Shown here: piece by piece, positions 43,258-52,774 of the stretch | Layout: each line of letters opens with the position of its first letter | Position numbering within the stretch: position 1 is the stretch's first letter | Source: Blastococcus sp. TF02A-26 | GTDB lineage: Bacteria > Actinomycetota > Actinomycetes > Mycobacteriales > Geodermatophilaceae | Direction of reading: 5' to 3' | Assembly: GCF_003319125.1 (NCBI RefSeq) | Contig: NZ_QOHG01000004.1 | Span: forward strand, 234,280 to 298,279 | Length of the DNA stretch: 64,000 nt | The notes under the pieces: model-generated | What the model saw: the letters and a program-made list of their open reading frames with translations, nothing else | Told to the model about the DNA's origin: nothing | Databases searched by the model: none | Program-made: the position numbers and the translations under genes

Positions 43258-45129
43258 ATGCCGACCTCCGTCACCATGCCCGCCCTGGGCGAGAGCGTCA
43301 CCGAGGGCACGGTCACTCGATGGCTCAAGCAGGAAGGTGACCAGGTCGAGGCCGACGAGCCCCTCCTGGAGGTCTCGACCGACAAGGTCGACACCGAGAT
43401 CCCCTCGCCCGCGGCCGGCGTGCTGACCAAGATCCTCGTCGCCGAGGACGAGACGGTCGAGGTCGGCGCGGAGCTCGCGGTCATCGGTGGGGACGGCGAC
43501 GGCGGCGGCGACTCCGCGGGCGCTCCCCCGGCCTCGGCCGAGGACGCCGACACCACCCCGCAGAGCCCTGACCAGCAGGTCCAGGACGCCGACCCGGCGA
43601 CCGACGCCGACCAGCCCGCGGCCGAGGCGCCGGCGCCCTCCGGCGACGGTGGTCAGGGTGGTGGCGGCGGTGGTCAGGGGACCCCGGTGACCATGCCGGC
43701 GCTCGGCGAGAGCGTCACCGAGGGCACCGTGACCCGCTGGCTCAAGGCCGTCGGTGACGAGGTCGCCGCGGACGAGCCGCTGCTCGAGGTCTCCACCGAC
43801 AAGGTCGACACCGAGATCCCCTCCCCGGTCGCCGGCACGCTGCTGTCCATCGCGGTCCAGGAGGACGAGACCGTCGAGGTCGGCGCCGAGCTGGCCGTGA
43901 TCGGCAGCGCCTCCTCCGGAGGCGACCAGGCCCCGGCCCAGCCGCAGCAGCAGGCCGCTCCCCAGCAGGCTGCGCCCGAGCAGGCCGCTCCGCAGCAGGT
44001 CGCGCCGGAGCCGAAGGAGGAGACCCCGACGGCCAAGCCCGCGTCGGAGACCCCCGGTGGCGACTACGGCTCCAGCGGATCGCTGCCCTCGACGTCGCCC
44101 ACCGACGCGCCCGCCCCGGCGCAGGCGGTCGCTCCCCGGGCACCGGCGGCCTCGGCGCCTGCCTCCTCGGCCAACGACGCCGGGCAGTACGTCACCCCCC
44201 TGGTGCGCCGGCTCGCCGCCGACCAGGGCGTGGACCTGTCCACGGTGAAGGGCACCGGTGTCGGCGGCCGGATCCGCAAGCAGGACGTCCTCGCGGCGGC
44301 CCAGCAGTCCGCGCCGGCCGCGGCACCGGCTCCGGCCCCCGCGGCGTCGTCGGCTCCGGCCGCCCGGTCGACCACGCCGTCGCCGGCCGCCCAGCCCGAC
44401 ACCTCGCTGCGTGGCCGCACCGAGAAGATGCCGCGGCTGCGCAAGGTCATCGCGCAGCGGATGGTCGAGTCGCTGGCGATCAGCGCCCAGCTGACCACGG
44501 TGGTCGAGGCCGACGTCACCCGGATCGCGACCCTGCGCAATCGGGCGAAGCGGGACTTCGAGGCGCGCGAGGGCGTGAAGCTGTCGTTCCTGCCGTTCTT
44601 CGCGAAGGCTGCGGTCGAGGCGCTCAAGTCCTACCCGTCGGTCAACTCGTCGGTGGACATGGAGGCCGGGACGGTCACCTACCACGACTCCGAGAACCTC
44701 GGCATCGCGGTGGACACCGACCGCGGGCTGCTGGTGCCGGTGATCCACGGCGCCGGTGACCTGAGCATCGGCGGGCTGGCCCGCAACATCGCCGACCTGG
44801 CGGAGCGGACCCGGAACAACAAGGTCAGCCCCGACGAGCTCGGCGGCGGCACCTTCACGCTGACCAACACCGGCAGCCGCGGGGCGCTGTTCGACACCCC
44901 GATCATCAACCAGCCGCAGGTCGCCATCCTCGGCACCGGCTCGGTGGTGAAGCGTCCCGTCGTGGTCACCGACCCCGACCTCGGCGAGGTGATCGCGATC
45001 CGCTCGATGGTCTACCTGGCGCTGACCTACGACCACCGCATCGTCGACGGCGCCGACGCCGCCCGCTTCCTCACCGCGGTGCGGGAGCGGCTCGAGGCCG
45101 GCCAGTTCGAGGGCGACCTCGGCCTCTGA
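43258..45129 (+). CDS. sucB: Dihydrolipoamide acyltransferase (E2) with two lipoyl domains
   Basis: This 623-residue protein has two near-identical lipoyl domains, each with the lipoylated Lys in [14 protein letters not shown] (about residues 43 and 182). Ala/Pro/Gln-rich linkers follow, then a subunit-binding domain ([20 protein letters not shown]) near residue 315, and the catalytic core ending [16 protein letters not shown]. The equivalent in M. tuberculosis, DlaT (Rv2215), serves pyruvate dehydrogenase and the peroxiredoxin system. Lipoylation by LipA and LipB, also in this window, is required. The ATG has AAGGAG 9 nt upstream. Confidence 0.95.
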   Translation: MPTSVTMPALGESVTEGTVTRWLKQEGDQVEADEPLLEVSTDKVDTEIPSPAAGVLTKILVAEDETVEVGAELAVIGGDGDGGGDSAGAPPASAEDADTTPQSPDQQVQDADPATDADQPAAEAPAPSGDGGQGGGGGGQGTPVTMPALGESVTEGTVTRWLKAVGDEVAADEPLLEVSTDKVDTEIPSPVAGTLLSIAVQEDETVEVGAELAVIGSASSGGDQAPAQPQQQAAPQQAAPEQAAPQQVAPEPKEETPTAKPASETPGGDYGSSGSLPSTSPTDAPAPAQAVAPRAPAASAPASSANDAGQYVTPLVRRLAADQGVDLSTVKGTGVGGRIRKQDVLAAAQQSAPAAAPAPAPAASSAPAARSTTPSPAAQPDTSLRGRTEKMPRLRKVIAQRMVESLAISAQLTTVVEADVTRIATLRNRAKRDFEAREGVKLSFLPFFAKAAVEALKSYPSVNSSVDMEAGTVTYHDSENLGIAVDTDRGLLVPVIHGAGDLSIGGLARNIADLAERTRNNKVSPDELGGGTFTLTNTGSRGALFDTPIINQPQVAILGTGSVVKRPVVVTDPDLGEVIAIRSMVYLALTYDHRIVDGADAARFLTAVRERLEAGQFEGDLGL

Positions 45130-45138
45130 GGCGACCCG

Positions 45139-45168
45139 GAGGGGCCCCGGCGGACGCCGGGGCCCCTC
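45139..45168 (+). terminator. Terminator after sucB
   Basis: A 13-bp stem (GAGGGGCCCCGGC and complement) closes a GGAC loop 9 nt beyond the sucB stop, followed by TGCTCTGT. Confidence 0.75.
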
Positions 45169-45198
45169 TGCTCTGTCCGCTCCCCCGGAGGAGGTTCC

Positions 45199-46104
45199 GT
45201 GAAGATCGCCGTCACCGGCTCGTCCGGGCTCATCGGCTCGCGGCTGGTCCCCGCACTCGTCGAGGACGGGCACGAGGTGCTGCGGTTGGTCCGTCGCACC
45301 CCGCGCACCGCCGACGAGCACCGCTGGGACCCGCAGCACCGCCGGATCGACCCGGCGCTGCTCGCCGACGTCGACGCGGTGGTCAACCTCGCCGGCACCG
45401 GTGTCGGTGACAAGCGGTGGAGCGAGAAGCGCAAGCAGGAGATCCTGCGCAGCCGGGTCGACGCCACGACGACGGTGAGCACGGCGCTGGCCGCGGCGGC
45501 CGACGCCGACCCCGGGCGGGAGCGCGTGCTGCTCTCGGCGTCGGCGACCGGCTGGTACGGCGACACCGGCGACCGCGTGGTGCGCGAGAACGCCCCGGCG
45601 GGCACGGACTTCCTCGCCCACGTCTGCGAGCAGTGGGAGACGGCGACCACGCCGGCGGCACAGGCCGGGGTCCGGGTGGTCCGGCTGCGCACCGGTCTGG
45701 TGCTGGGGCGGGGCGGGCTGCTGAAGCGGATGGCGCCGCTGTTCCGGCTCGGTCTCGGCGGCCGGCTCGGCTCCGGCGAGCAGTACTGGCCGTGGATCAG
45801 CCTGACCGACGAGGTCGACGCGATCCGCTTCCTGCTCACCGCCCCGGTCTCCGGCCCGGTGAACCTCACCGGCCCGGCCCCGGTCACGAACGCCGAGTTC
45901 ACCCGCGCCCTGGCACAGGTGCTGCGGCGTCCGGCGGCGCTCCCGGTGCCCGGCGTCGCGCTGCGGGCGGTGCTGGGCGAGTTCGCTCCGGTCGGGGTCC
46001 TCGCCGGGCAGCGCGCCGTCCCCGCCGCGCTGGAGGCCGCCGGGTTCTCGTGGACCCACCCCGACGTGGCCTCGGCCCTGCGCTCGGCCCTCGGCAAGGA
46101 CTGA
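45199..46104 (+). CDS. TIGR01777-family NAD-dependent epimerase/sugar-nucleotide-like protein
   Basis: This 301-residue extended-SDR protein starts MKIAVTGSSGLIGSRLVPAL (nucleotide-binding TGSSGLIG) and has LVRRTPR and NLAGTGVGDKRWSEKRKQE, the TIGR01777 hallmark. SASATGWYGDTGD follows, where the active-site Tyr would be. It is equivalent to Rv2216; substrate and role are unknown. GGAGGAGG lies 4 nt before the GTG start. It is convergent with the kinase gene, 10 nt apart. Confidence 0.9.
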   Translation: MKIAVTGSSGLIGSRLVPALVEDGHEVLRLVRRTPRTADEHRWDPQHRRIDPALLADVDAVVNLAGTGVGDKRWSEKRKQEILRSRVDATTTVSTALAAAADADPGRERVLLSASATGWYGDTGDRVVRENAPAGTDFLAHVCEQWETATTPAAQAGVRVVRLRTGLVLGRGGLLKRMAPLFRLGLGGRLGSGEQYWPWISLTDEVDAIRFLLTAPVSGPVNLTGPAPVTNAEFTRALAQVLRRPAALPVPGVALRAVLGEFAPVGVLAGQRAVPAALEAAGFSWTHPDVASALRSALGKD

Positions 46105-46114
46105 GCCGCACCGC

Positions 46115-47635
46115 TCAGGTGGGGTGGACGGCGGCGGCGATCCGCCAGCCGTCCGCCTCACGGACCAGGTCGAGGACGACCGGCCCGGTCGCCCGACCCG
46201 GCGCGCGGGACAGCGCCGGCCCGTCCGGGTCGTCGGCGGCCACGACGGCGTAGCCCTCCCACCCGTCGCGGGCCTCGAGCCGCACCCGGTCGCCGTCGAC
46301 CACGACGGAGACGGGTCCCTCGACGCGGGGCGCGAAGCCGACCACCCGCTGCCCCGCCTCGGCCAGGGCCGCCACCGCGTCGGCGTCCGCGGCGCGCAGC
46401 GGACTGCCGGAGGGGTACACCGCGTCCAGGCCGGCCGGGTCCGCCCGGGCGAAGGCGTCGGCACGGCGGGCGTACAGCTCCGCCACGACCGCGAGCCAGT
46501 CGGGCTCCTGCGCCGCGGGCGGCTGGGGCGCCGGGGTCGTCGTCGCCGCCGCGGCGGGGCGCGGCCCGTCGGCCGAAGCCGCCCACACACCGCCCAGCCC
46601 GGCCGCCACGCCGGCGACGGCCGCCCCGGCGACCAGCACCGTGGCCACCTGCGTCCAGCGACCGGCCGGGACCCGCGGGGCGCGGCGCCGGCTCGGCCGC
46701 GGGGTCCCCGCCGGGTCCCGTCGGGCCACCTGGTGGGTCAGCTCGGTGCGCGGGCCGCGGCCGGTGGCGCCCAGCTGGGCGTCGGGGACCCCCGCCACGG
46801 GCAGCCGCACCGGCTCCGGCCGGCAGGCGTGCCGGAGGTCCAGCGCGAACTCCGCCGCGGTGGGCCGGTCGGAGGGATCGGCGGCCAGTCCCCGGGAGAT
46901 CACGTCCCGGAGAGCGGGCGGCGCCTGGGGGGCGAGCAGGTCGAGGTCGGGCAGTTCCCCGGCCGCGGCGACGGCCAGGGTGTCGGCCGGCGTCGCCGCG
47001 TTCCAGGGCGCGACGCCGGTCAGGGCGTGGAAGGCGGCCGCGGCGACCCCGAACACGTCGGACGCCGGACCGGTCGCACCACCGCGGGCCACCGTGGGGT
47101 CGACGTAGGCCGGGGTCACCTCCCCCGCCGCCTCCTCCCCCACGACCCGCGCGACCCCCAGGTCGGTGAGCACCGGGCGGCCCTCGGCGGTGAAGACGAT
47201 GTTGCCCGGGGACAGGTCGCCGTGGACGATCCCGGCCGCGTGGGCCTGCGCGAGCGCGGCGGCGACCGGGGAGACGGCGGTGACCACCTCGCCCGGGCGC
47301 AGCCGTCCGCGGCGGGCCAGGAGGGCCGCGAGGCTGCCGCCGGCCAGCAGCTCCAGCACGAGCGCGACCCGCGCGCGGCCGCCCCGGCGTGGCTGGTGCA
47401 CGACCTCGATCAGCCGGACCAGGTGCGGGTGGTCGAGCTCCCCGAGCAACCGGGCCTCCCGCGCCTGTCGTTCGGGGTCGCCGGTCACGAGCACCTTGAC
47501 CGCCACCGGCTCGCCGCCGCCGCGCGGCACCGCCCGCCACACCTCCCCCGATCCACCGCGGCCGAGCAGCTCCTCCAGCCGGTAGCCGGGCACGACCGGC
47601 ATCGAAGGGGTGGTGTCGACGTCCTGCTCGGGCAC
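46115..47635 (-). CDS. Receptor-type Ser/Thr protein kinase with HGD/DLG catalytic motifs
   Basis: This 506-residue protein has a kinase domain at about residues 15-270: glycine loop LGRGGSGEVW, ATP-binding Lys in PVAVKVLV, Glu in QAREARLL. The catalytic loop is HGDLSPGN (usual HRDLKPxN) and the metal motif is DLG (usual DFG). The catalytic Asp, Asn and Lys remain, so it is probably active but of a non-RD type. A membrane helix (near 335-360) follows a basic juxtamembrane part. An outer domain of about 120 residues resembles an NTF2/SnoaL-like fold by pattern. GTG 47635 has TACGGT 7 nt upstream (leaderless). Confidence 0.87.
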   Translation of the reverse strand: MPEQDVDTTPSMPVVPGYRLEELLGRGGSGEVWRAVPRGGGEPVAVKVLVTGDPERQAREARLLGELDHPHLVRLIEVVHQPRRGGRARVALVLELLAGGSLAALLARRGRLRPGEVVTAVSPVAAALAQAHAAGIVHGDLSPGNIVFTAEGRPVLTDLGVARVVGEEAAGEVTPAYVDPTVARGGATGPASDVFGVAAAAFHALTGVAPWNAATPADTLAVAAAGELPDLDLLAPQAPPALRDVISRGLAADPSDRPTAAEFALDLRHACRPEPVRLPVAGVPDAQLGATGRGPRTELTHQVARRDPAGTPRPSRRRAPRVPAGRWTQVATVLVAGAAVAGVAAGLGGVWAASADGPRPAAAATTTPAPQPPAAQEPDWLAVVAELYARRADAFARADPAGLDAVYPSGSPLRAADADAVAALAEAGQRVVGFAPRVEGPVSVVVDGDRVRLEARDGWEGYAVVAADDPDGPALSRAPGRATGPVVLDLVREADGWRIAAAVHPT

Positions 47636-47696
47636 GCGCGGCACCGTAGGGCGACCGGGGCGTCGCCCGCTCCGGCCGTCCACAGGCCGCGACTCG

Positions 47697-48542
47697 TTAC
47701 AGCCGCTGCAACGCCACACCCTCCGGCGTGCGCCGGACCAGGAGCTCCACGACCTCGCCCGCCACGCCGTGGACGTCGACGGGCTCGCTCACCGACCGGC
47801 CCAGGCGCGCCACGACCGCCTGGTGCGAGTCGGGGAGGAGCGTGAGGTCAGTGCACTCGCCCCGGCGCACCCGGGTCCACTCCACCCGGTTCAGCTCGAT
47901 GGCGATCGCCCGCAGTCGACCGCCGTCGTCCGCCGGCCGCCGGATGCGGAGCACCGGCCGCGGCGGCCCGTCCGCGTCGTCGCGCTCGGGCGGGCCGGCG
48001 GTGAGCCAGGTGGAGCGCGGGGTCCCGAGGAGCCAGGAGCGGTCGATCGGCACGCCGGTCAGCCGCCGGGCCAGTTCGAGAGCCAGCGCGTGCGGGTCGG
48101 CGTCCTCGGACCCCAACGGCAGCCCCTCCTCCTCCGGGAGAGGGTCACCCTCCTCGTCGTCGAAGAGCAGCGGGTCGAAGGCACGGACCATCACGCCGTC
48201 GCGAGCGACGACGAAGTTCATGACCGCGTTGACGTTCCGGAAGACGGAGACCGCCTCGCCGTTGCGCGACAACTCCTCGACGATCTCGATCTGCGTGCTG
48301 AAGTAGCCGTTGGGTTCGACGACGACGACCCAGTCGTCCCGCTCCGCCATCTGCACGGGGTGGGCGTCGCGACGGTGGTCCTGGGTCTCCTCGGCCTCGT
48401 CGAAGGTGAGCCGGCGCTCGGTTTCCCAGTCGACGCGCAGGAGGTCCCCGATCTCACGCTGGGTGAGCCCCCGGACGAAGGTGATCGTCGCGGCCTCGGG
48501 CAGCCAGTCGTGCTCCTCGTAGGACCAGTCCTCGGAACCCAT
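47697..48542 (-). CDS. DUF6461-like protein
   Basis: This 281-residue cytosolic protein starts at an ATG with GGAGG 5 nt upstream. The N-terminal half, ATITFVRGLTQREIGDLLRV, then VVVVEPNGYFSTQ and AVSVFRNVNAVMNFVVARDG ending in FDPLLF, matches my memory of DUF6461. The family is actinobacterial and often sits near immunity or surface-protein genes. The C-terminal half is less typical, with a RIRRPADDGG region. Function unknown. It is upstream of, and co-directional with, the Ser/Thr kinase (61-nt gap), so they may share a transcript. Confidence 0.65.
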   Translation of the reverse strand: MGSEDWSYEEHDWLPEAATITFVRGLTQREIGDLLRVDWETERRLTFDEAEETQDHRRDAHPVQMAERDDWVVVVEPNGYFSTQIEIVEELSRNGEAVSVFRNVNAVMNFVVARDGVMVRAFDPLLFDDEEGDPLPEEEGLPLGSEDADPHALALELARRLTGVPIDRSWLLGTPRSTWLTAGPPERDDADGPPRPVLRIRRPADDGGRLRAIAIELNRVEWTRVRRGECTDLTLLPDSHQAVVARLGRSVSEPVDVHGVAGEVVELLVRRTPEGVALQRL

Positions 48543-48648
48543 GGTCGCCTCCCCGGAGTCGGGACCGGCCCGGACTGTCCCGCGGCGCACCGCTGGCGGG
48601 CAATCGCCCACCCGGGTGGCCGGTTCCGCCGGGACGTAGGTTCGCTGC

Positions 48649-49887
48649 GTGGCTCTCCCCGCACGCGCCGAGGTCGTCGTCGTCGGTGCCGGCCTGGCGG
48701 GGCTCTCCGCGGCCGTGCGGCTGGCCGAGGCCGGTCTCGACGTCCACGTGGTCGAGGCGAGCGGGCACGCCGGCGGACGTCTGGCCACCGAGCGGGTGGA
48801 CGGCTTCGTCGTCGACCGCGGCTTCCAGGTGCTCAACACCGGCTACCCCCGGGTGGCGGCCGACCTCGACGTCCCGGCGCTGGAGATGGGCTGGTTCTGG
48901 CCGGGGGCCGTGCTCCGGCACGAGGGCCGCGCCGCCCGCCTCGTCGACCCCCGCCGCCACCCGGCGACCGCCCTGGGGACGCTGCGCGCGCCGATCGGGT
49001 CGCTGCCGGCGAAGACGGCCATCGCGGCCTACTCCGCCCGGGCCGGCTACCTCCCGCTCGAGCGGTTGCTGCGGACGCCGGAGACGACGGCGGAGCAGCG
49101 GCTGCGCGCGGCGGGCGTCGGCGACGAGGCCCTGGAGCGGTTCTTCCGCCCGTTCCTCGCCGGGGTGCTGCTGGAGTCGGAGCTGACCACCTCGAGCCGG
49201 TACCTCGACCTGCTGTGGCGCAGCTTCGCTCGTGGCCGGATCGGGCTCCCGCGCCACGGCATGCAGGCCGTCGGCGAGCAGCTCGCGGCCCGGCTCGACG
49301 CCCAGAGGCTCCACCTCGACCTGAGGGTGAGCTCGGTGACGGACGGCTCGGTGACCACCGCCTCCGGCCCGGTCCGCGCGGACGCCGTCGTCGTCGCCAG
49401 CGATCCGGACACCGCCGCCACCCTGCTCCCCGGCGTGGAAGCGGCCGCACCGCGCCGGGTCACCACGCACCTGCACGTCCTCCCGGCCTCCCCCTGGGAG
49501 GACCCGCTGATCGTGCTCGGGACGCCGGGCGGTCGGCTGGTCAACAGCGTCGTCCTCACCGACGCGCAGCCGGCCTACTCCCCCGACGGCCGGGCGCTGG
49601 TCGCCAGCTCCTCGCTCGGACCCACGACGGAGGCAGAGGTGCGCGACGAGATCGCCCGACTGCACGACGTGGGGACGACGGAACTGGAGCACCTGACTTC
49701 CGTCACGGTGACCCATGCCCAGCCGGCCACGCTGCCGCCGCTGCAGCTGCGCCGTCCGGTCGACCTCGGCGGCGGCGTCTTCGTGTGCGGCGACCACCGC
49801 GACACCCCGTCCATCCAGGGCGCCATGGCCAGCGGAGCGCGGGCCGCCCGCGCCGTGCTGCGCGCCCTCCGGCCGAAGGAGCGCTGA
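48649..49887 (+). CDS. FAD-dependent amine-oxidase-fold oxidoreductase
   Basis: This 412-residue flavoprotein has the FAD-binding [21 protein letters not shown] at the N-terminus, [20 protein letters not shown] after it, and the C-terminal [19 protein letters not shown] that contacts FAD. The pattern is that of the protoporphyrinogen-oxidase/phytoene-desaturase superfamily, but nothing identifies the substrate and no carotenoid or heme gene is adjacent. GTG 48649 has TAGGTT 6 nt upstream (leaderless). The peptidase E gene starts 2 nt after its stop. Confidence 0.85.
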   Translation: MALPARAEVVVVGAGLAGLSAAVRLAEAGLDVHVVEASGHAGGRLATERVDGFVVDRGFQVLNTGYPRVAADLDVPALEMGWFWPGAVLRHEGRAARLVDPRRHPATALGTLRAPIGSLPAKTAIAAYSARAGYLPLERLLRTPETTAEQRLRAAGVGDEALERFFRPFLAGVLLESELTTSSRYLDLLWRSFARGRIGLPRHGMQAVGEQLAARLDAQRLHLDLRVSSVTDGSVTTASGPVRADAVVVASDPDTAATLLPGVEAAAPRRVTTHLHVLPASPWEDPLIVLGTPGGRLVNSVVLTDAQPAYSPDGRALVASSSLGPTTEAEVRDEIARLHDVGTTELEHLTSVTVTHAQPATLPPLQLRRPVDLGGGVFVCGDHRDTPSIQGAMASGARAARAVLRALRPKER

Positions 49888-49889
49888 GC

Positions 49890-50624
49890 GTGCCCGCCTC
49901 CGCACCGACGATCCTCGCCACCAGCATCGGCTTCGACTCCCGCGGCCGCGGGCCCGGCGACTGGGCGCCGGGGCCGGTCTTCGACCTCGCCGTCGAGCTC
50001 GCGGGCGCACCCGCCCGCCCCCGCCTCTGCTACCTGGGGACCGCGACCGGCGACGACCCGGCACGGCTGGCCGGCGTCTACGGCGCCTTCGCCGGGAGCG
50101 ACGTCCGGGTCAGCCACCTCAGCCTCTTCCCGATGCCGACGGTGCCCGACGTGCGGGCGCACCTGCTGGCCCAGGACGTCGTCTGGGTCGGCGGGGGCAG
50201 CGTGGCCAACCTGCTCGCCGTGTGGCGGGTGCACGGCCTGGACGAGGTCCTCCGCGAGGTGTGGGAGGCCGGCGTCGTCCTCGGCGGGGTGTCGGCCGGG
50301 TCGCTGTGCTGGCACGTCGGCGGCAACACCGACTCCTTCGGCCCCGACCTGCGCCCGGTGACGGACGGGCTGGCGCTGATCCCGGCGTCCAACAGCGTCC
50401 ACTACGACTCCGAGGCGCAGCGCCGGCCGCTGTACCAGCGGCTGGTCGCCGACGGCACGCTGCCGCCGGGTCACGCCACGGACGACGGGGTCGGGCTGGT
50501 CTACCGCGGCACCGAGCTGGTCGAGGCGGTCGCGGACCGTCCGGGCAGGCACGCCTACCGGGTGGAGCGCGGCCCGGACGGGACGGCGGTGGAGACGCCG
50601 ATCGCGCCGCGCCGCCTACGCTGA
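49890..50624 (+). CDS. pepE: Peptidase E-like S51 family peptidase
   Basis: This 244-residue protein has the S51 nucleophile site [11 protein letters not shown] near residue 127. Before it comes [22 protein letters not shown], and later [12 protein letters not shown] carries a His likely in the triad. Relatives are Asp-specific dipeptidase E and cyanophycinase; this one is of the shorter PepE type. The GTG start lies 2 nt after the FAD enzyme stop, so they are co-transcribed. lipB begins 5 nt after its own end. Confidence 0.85.
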   Translation: MPASAPTILATSIGFDSRGRGPGDWAPGPVFDLAVELAGAPARPRLCYLGTATGDDPARLAGVYGAFAGSDVRVSHLSLFPMPTVPDVRAHLLAQDVVWVGGGSVANLLAVWRVHGLDEVLREVWEAGVVLGGVSAGSLCWHVGGNTDSFGPDLRPVTDGLALIPASNSVHYDSEAQRRPLYQRLVADGTLPPGHATDDGVGLVYRGTELVEAVADRPGRHAYRVERGPDGTAVETPIAPRRLR

Positions 50625-50629
50625 TCGGC

Positions 50630-51274
50630 GTGAGCGATCTGCGGGTGATCCGGGCCGGGCTCGTCGACTACGAGGAGGCCTGGGCGCGACAGCGCGAGCT
50701 GCACGCCGCCCGGGTCGCGGGCACCGGGCCCGACACCATGCTGCTGCTGGAGCACCCGCCGGTGTACACCGCCGGCCGGCGCACGGAGCCGCACGAGCGG
50801 CCCTTCGACGGCACCCCGGTCATCGACGTCGACCGCGGCGGCAAGATCACCTGGCACGGCCCCGGCCAGCTGGTCGGGTACCCGATCGTCGCGCTGCCCG
50901 ACCCGGTGGACGTCGTCGCGCACGTCCGCCGGCTCGAAGAGGCGCTCATCGAGGTGTGCGCCGGCTTCGGCCTGCCCACCCAGCGGGTCGAGGGGCGCAG
51001 CGGCGTGTGGGTGACCGCCGACGAGCGCGGCCCCGACCGCAAGGTCGCGGCCATCGGCGTGCGCGTCGCCCGAGGCGTGACCATGCACGGCTTCGCGCTC
51101 AACTGCGACCCCGACATGGCCGCCTTCTCGAACATGGTGCCGTGCGGCATCCCCGACGCCGGGGCCACGTCGCTGACGGCGGAGCTCGGCCGCGACGTGA
51201 CCGTGGTCCAGGCGATCGACGCGGTCGAGGCGGCGATGCGCCGCGTGCTCGCGCTGCAGCCCGCCACCGCCTGA
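50630..51274 (+). CDS. lipB: Lipoyl(octanoyl) transferase
   Basis: This 214-residue enzyme has the LipB signature [18 protein letters not shown] near residue 72, the catalytic Lys in [10 protein letters not shown] and Cys in MVPCGI. It moves octanoyl from acyl-carrier protein to lipoyl domains, here most directly SucB. GTG 50630 is supported by TACGCT 7 nt upstream, so it can be made from its own leaderless promoter inside the pepE end. In M. tuberculosis lipA follows directly; here about 7 kb of other genes separate them. The stop overlaps the ATG of a broken PPOX gene. Confidence 0.95.
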   Translation: MSDLRVIRAGLVDYEEAWARQRELHAARVAGTGPDTMLLLEHPPVYTAGRRTEPHERPFDGTPVIDVDRGGKITWHGPGQLVGYPIVALPDPVDVVAHVRRLEEALIEVCAGFGLPTQRVEGRSGVWVTADERGPDRKVAAIGVRVARGVTMHGFALNCDPDMAAFSNMVPCGIPDAGATSLTAELGRDVTVVQAIDAVEAAMRRVLALQPATA

Positions 51275-51664
51275 TGGGCGCGCCGCTCCCGGTCAGCACC
51301 TACGTCAGCCTCACCACCTTCCGCCGGTCCGGCGCCGCCGTCCCGACCTGAGCGGCGCGGCCCCGTCCAGAGGCTCGGCCCGAGCCTGCGAGGGCTGAGG
51401 AGGACGGGGTCCTCCTCGAAGCGGCTGCACCACACGTCCCGGGTCACCGTCGCCCCCTGCGACGTGCACGGTCGGGTCCGCGGCCCGGCGGTCGAGGCGA
51501 CCGCGGAGTTCGTGCCGCACGACCAGTGGCCGCAGGCCCTCGCCGCGCTACGCCGGGCCTACGGGCTGAGGTTCACCCTCGGCCACGTCACCTCACGGCT
51601 GGTGCACCGGCTGCTGCGGCGTCCCGGGGACCGCCACGAGCTGATCCGCATCCGCCCCGCCTGA
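51274..51664 (+). pseudogene. Broken PPOX-class F420-dependent oxidoreductase gene, interrupted by a family A repeat
   Basis: The 5' part (51274-51351) codes for 25 residues, [20 protein letters not shown] then AAVPT and a stop, which is the usual start of small PPOX-type F420/FMN enzymes. The 3' part, in another frame from 51419, codes KRLHHTSRVTVAPCDVHGRV and runs to 51664 with the family-like end RLVHRLLRRPGDRHELIRIR. The middle of about 22 residues (normally W-V-V and the K-V-K-R region) is missing. A dispersed palindromic repeat (51359-51416) occupies its place. The gene was probably co-transcribed with lipB (TGATG overlap) and is no longer functional. Confidence 0.75.
51359..51416 (+). 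repeat. Dispersed palindromic repeat, family A copy 3, inside the PPOX pseudogene
   Basis: The element begins GGCCCCGTCCAGAGGC, has CCTGCGAGGG in the middle and ends GGACGGGGTCC. Its ends form 9-bp complementary arms. It shares order and sequence of blocks with copies at 1541-1600 and 16730-16774. Confidence 0.6.
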
Positions 51665-51683
51665 GCGGAGTCGCTCGAGCGCG
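51665..51683. repeat. Family B short repeat, single-arm copy after the GNAT gene
   Basis: GCGGAGTCGCTCGAGCGCG lies directly after the pseudogene stop and 7 bp from the GNAT stop on the other strand. It contains the 10-bp palindrome CGCTCGAGCG. The same 14-base arm forms full hairpins at 52731-52773 and 55875-55915. Confidence 0.6.
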
Positions 51684-51690
51684 GGAACCG

Positions 51691-52710
51691 TCATCCGGGC
51701 GCTCCGCTCGTGCGGAACCCCCACATCGACAGCTGCCCGGCGGGCCGGAACCCGAGCGCACGGTTGACCGCGACCATCGGCTCGTTGCCCTCGAGGTTGT
51801 AGGTGCTGATCAGCTCCACCTGGGGGAACGCCGGCGCCAGCTCCCGGAGCACCGCCGCCTTCACCAAGGCGCCCAACCGATGGCCGCGGTGCTCGCGGAG
51901 CACGAGGGTGCCCGCCTGGGAAGCCCGGCGCGGATCGGCCAGGGGCACCTGGAGATCGGTGTAGGCGACCAGGCGCCCGCCGAGCGTCGCCCCGGCCGAG
52001 AACACCGTCCGCCCGCGCGCCACCGACGCCGCCTCGTGCTCGCGCACCCGGTCGGCGTCCCACCGCTCGGCGCCCATCGGGATGTCCCCGTGCGGCGCGT
52101 CGGTGCTCATCCGCTCCTCCAGCACGGCGCGGTCGTCGACGAGGTGCTCGGGCACGTGGTCGCGCCAGGTGACCACCTCGTACCCGCGCGCGGCCGCCCG
52201 TGCCTCCTCCTCGACGGCGGCCAGTCGCGCCTCGTCCGGGGGCAGCCGGAGGTCGCGGCGGGTCTCCAGCAGGTCGCACGTCCACCCGTGCCGCTGAGCG
52301 AACAACCGCCCCGCCGAGTCCGGTACCGGCTCGTCGACCTCGGCCATCAGCTCGGTGCGGCCGGCCACCGCGGCCAGCCGCAGCGCGTCGGCGAGCAGCG
52401 CGGTCCCGACCGCCAGGCGCCGCGCGGCGGGGTGGACGGCGAGGTCGACGATCGCCACCGAGGTGTTGTCCAGCAGGGGGAACAGCAGACGCAGCGCCCC
52501 GACCACCTCACCGTCCACCACCCCCGCCCGGTGGACACCGTCACGGGACCCGCCCGGCCCGACCAGCTGCCGGCCCAGGGCCACGTGCTCGGCGGGCGGC
52601 CGGGGCGGGTCGGCGGGCCGTGCGGCGAGTTCGGCGGTGGTCCACACCGCGCACCAGCCGGCGAAGGCGTCGTCGTCGGGGTCGACGTCGAGCAGCTGGA
52701 GGGAGGTCAT
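51691..52710 (-). CDS. Tandem GNAT-family N-acetyltransferase
   Basis: This 339-residue protein has two GNAT folds. The N-terminal one has VAIVDLAVHPAARRLAVGTALL near residue 87. The C-terminal one has AGTLVLREHRGHRLGALVKAAVL near residue 267, whose R-G-H-R-L-G loop is the better acetyl-CoA site. NLEGNEPMVAVNRALGFRP closes the second fold. Mycothiol synthase has a similar double fold, but the sequence here resembles general double-GNAT proteins more. The ATG has GGAGGG about 5 nt upstream. Substrate unknown. Confidence 0.86.
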   Translation of the reverse strand: MTSLQLLDVDPDDDAFAGWCAVWTTAELAARPADPPRPPAEHVALGRQLVGPGGSRDGVHRAGVVDGEVVGALRLLFPLLDNTSVAIVDLAVHPAARRLAVGTALLADALRLAAVAGRTELMAEVDEPVPDSAGRLFAQRHGWTCDLLETRRDLRLPPDEARLAAVEEEARAAARGYEVVTWRDHVPEHLVDDRAVLEERMSTDAPHGDIPMGAERWDADRVREHEAASVARGRTVFSAGATLGGRLVAYTDLQVPLADPRRASQAGTLVLREHRGHRLGALVKAAVLRELAPAFPQVELISTYNLEGNEPMVAVNRALGFRPAGQLSMWGFRTSGAPG

Positions 52711-52730
52711 CCCCTCGTCCTACCGCGTGA

Positions 52731-52773
52731 GCGGAGTCGCTCGGTAACGGTTTCCGCTCCCGAGCGACTCCGC
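52731..52773 (-). terminator. Family B hairpin directly after leuS
   Basis: Perfect 14-bp arms (GCGGAGTCGCTCGG and complement) flank a 15-nt loop and start 2 bp after the leuS stop on the minus strand. Position suggests a terminator; the arm sequence recurs at 51665 and 55875, so it is also a repeat family. Confidence 0.7.
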
Positions 52774-52774
52774 A

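Noticed and set aside
39694..46590. A 2298-codon open frame on the minus strand, and similar giant frames at 59845-62937, 8631-10667 and 12374-14986
   Set aside because: They lie antisense to well-supported genes (gcvT, pepA, lpd, sucB, glnA and others), show Arg/Gly/Ala-rich composition with no domains, and are expected by chance in very GC-rich DNA.
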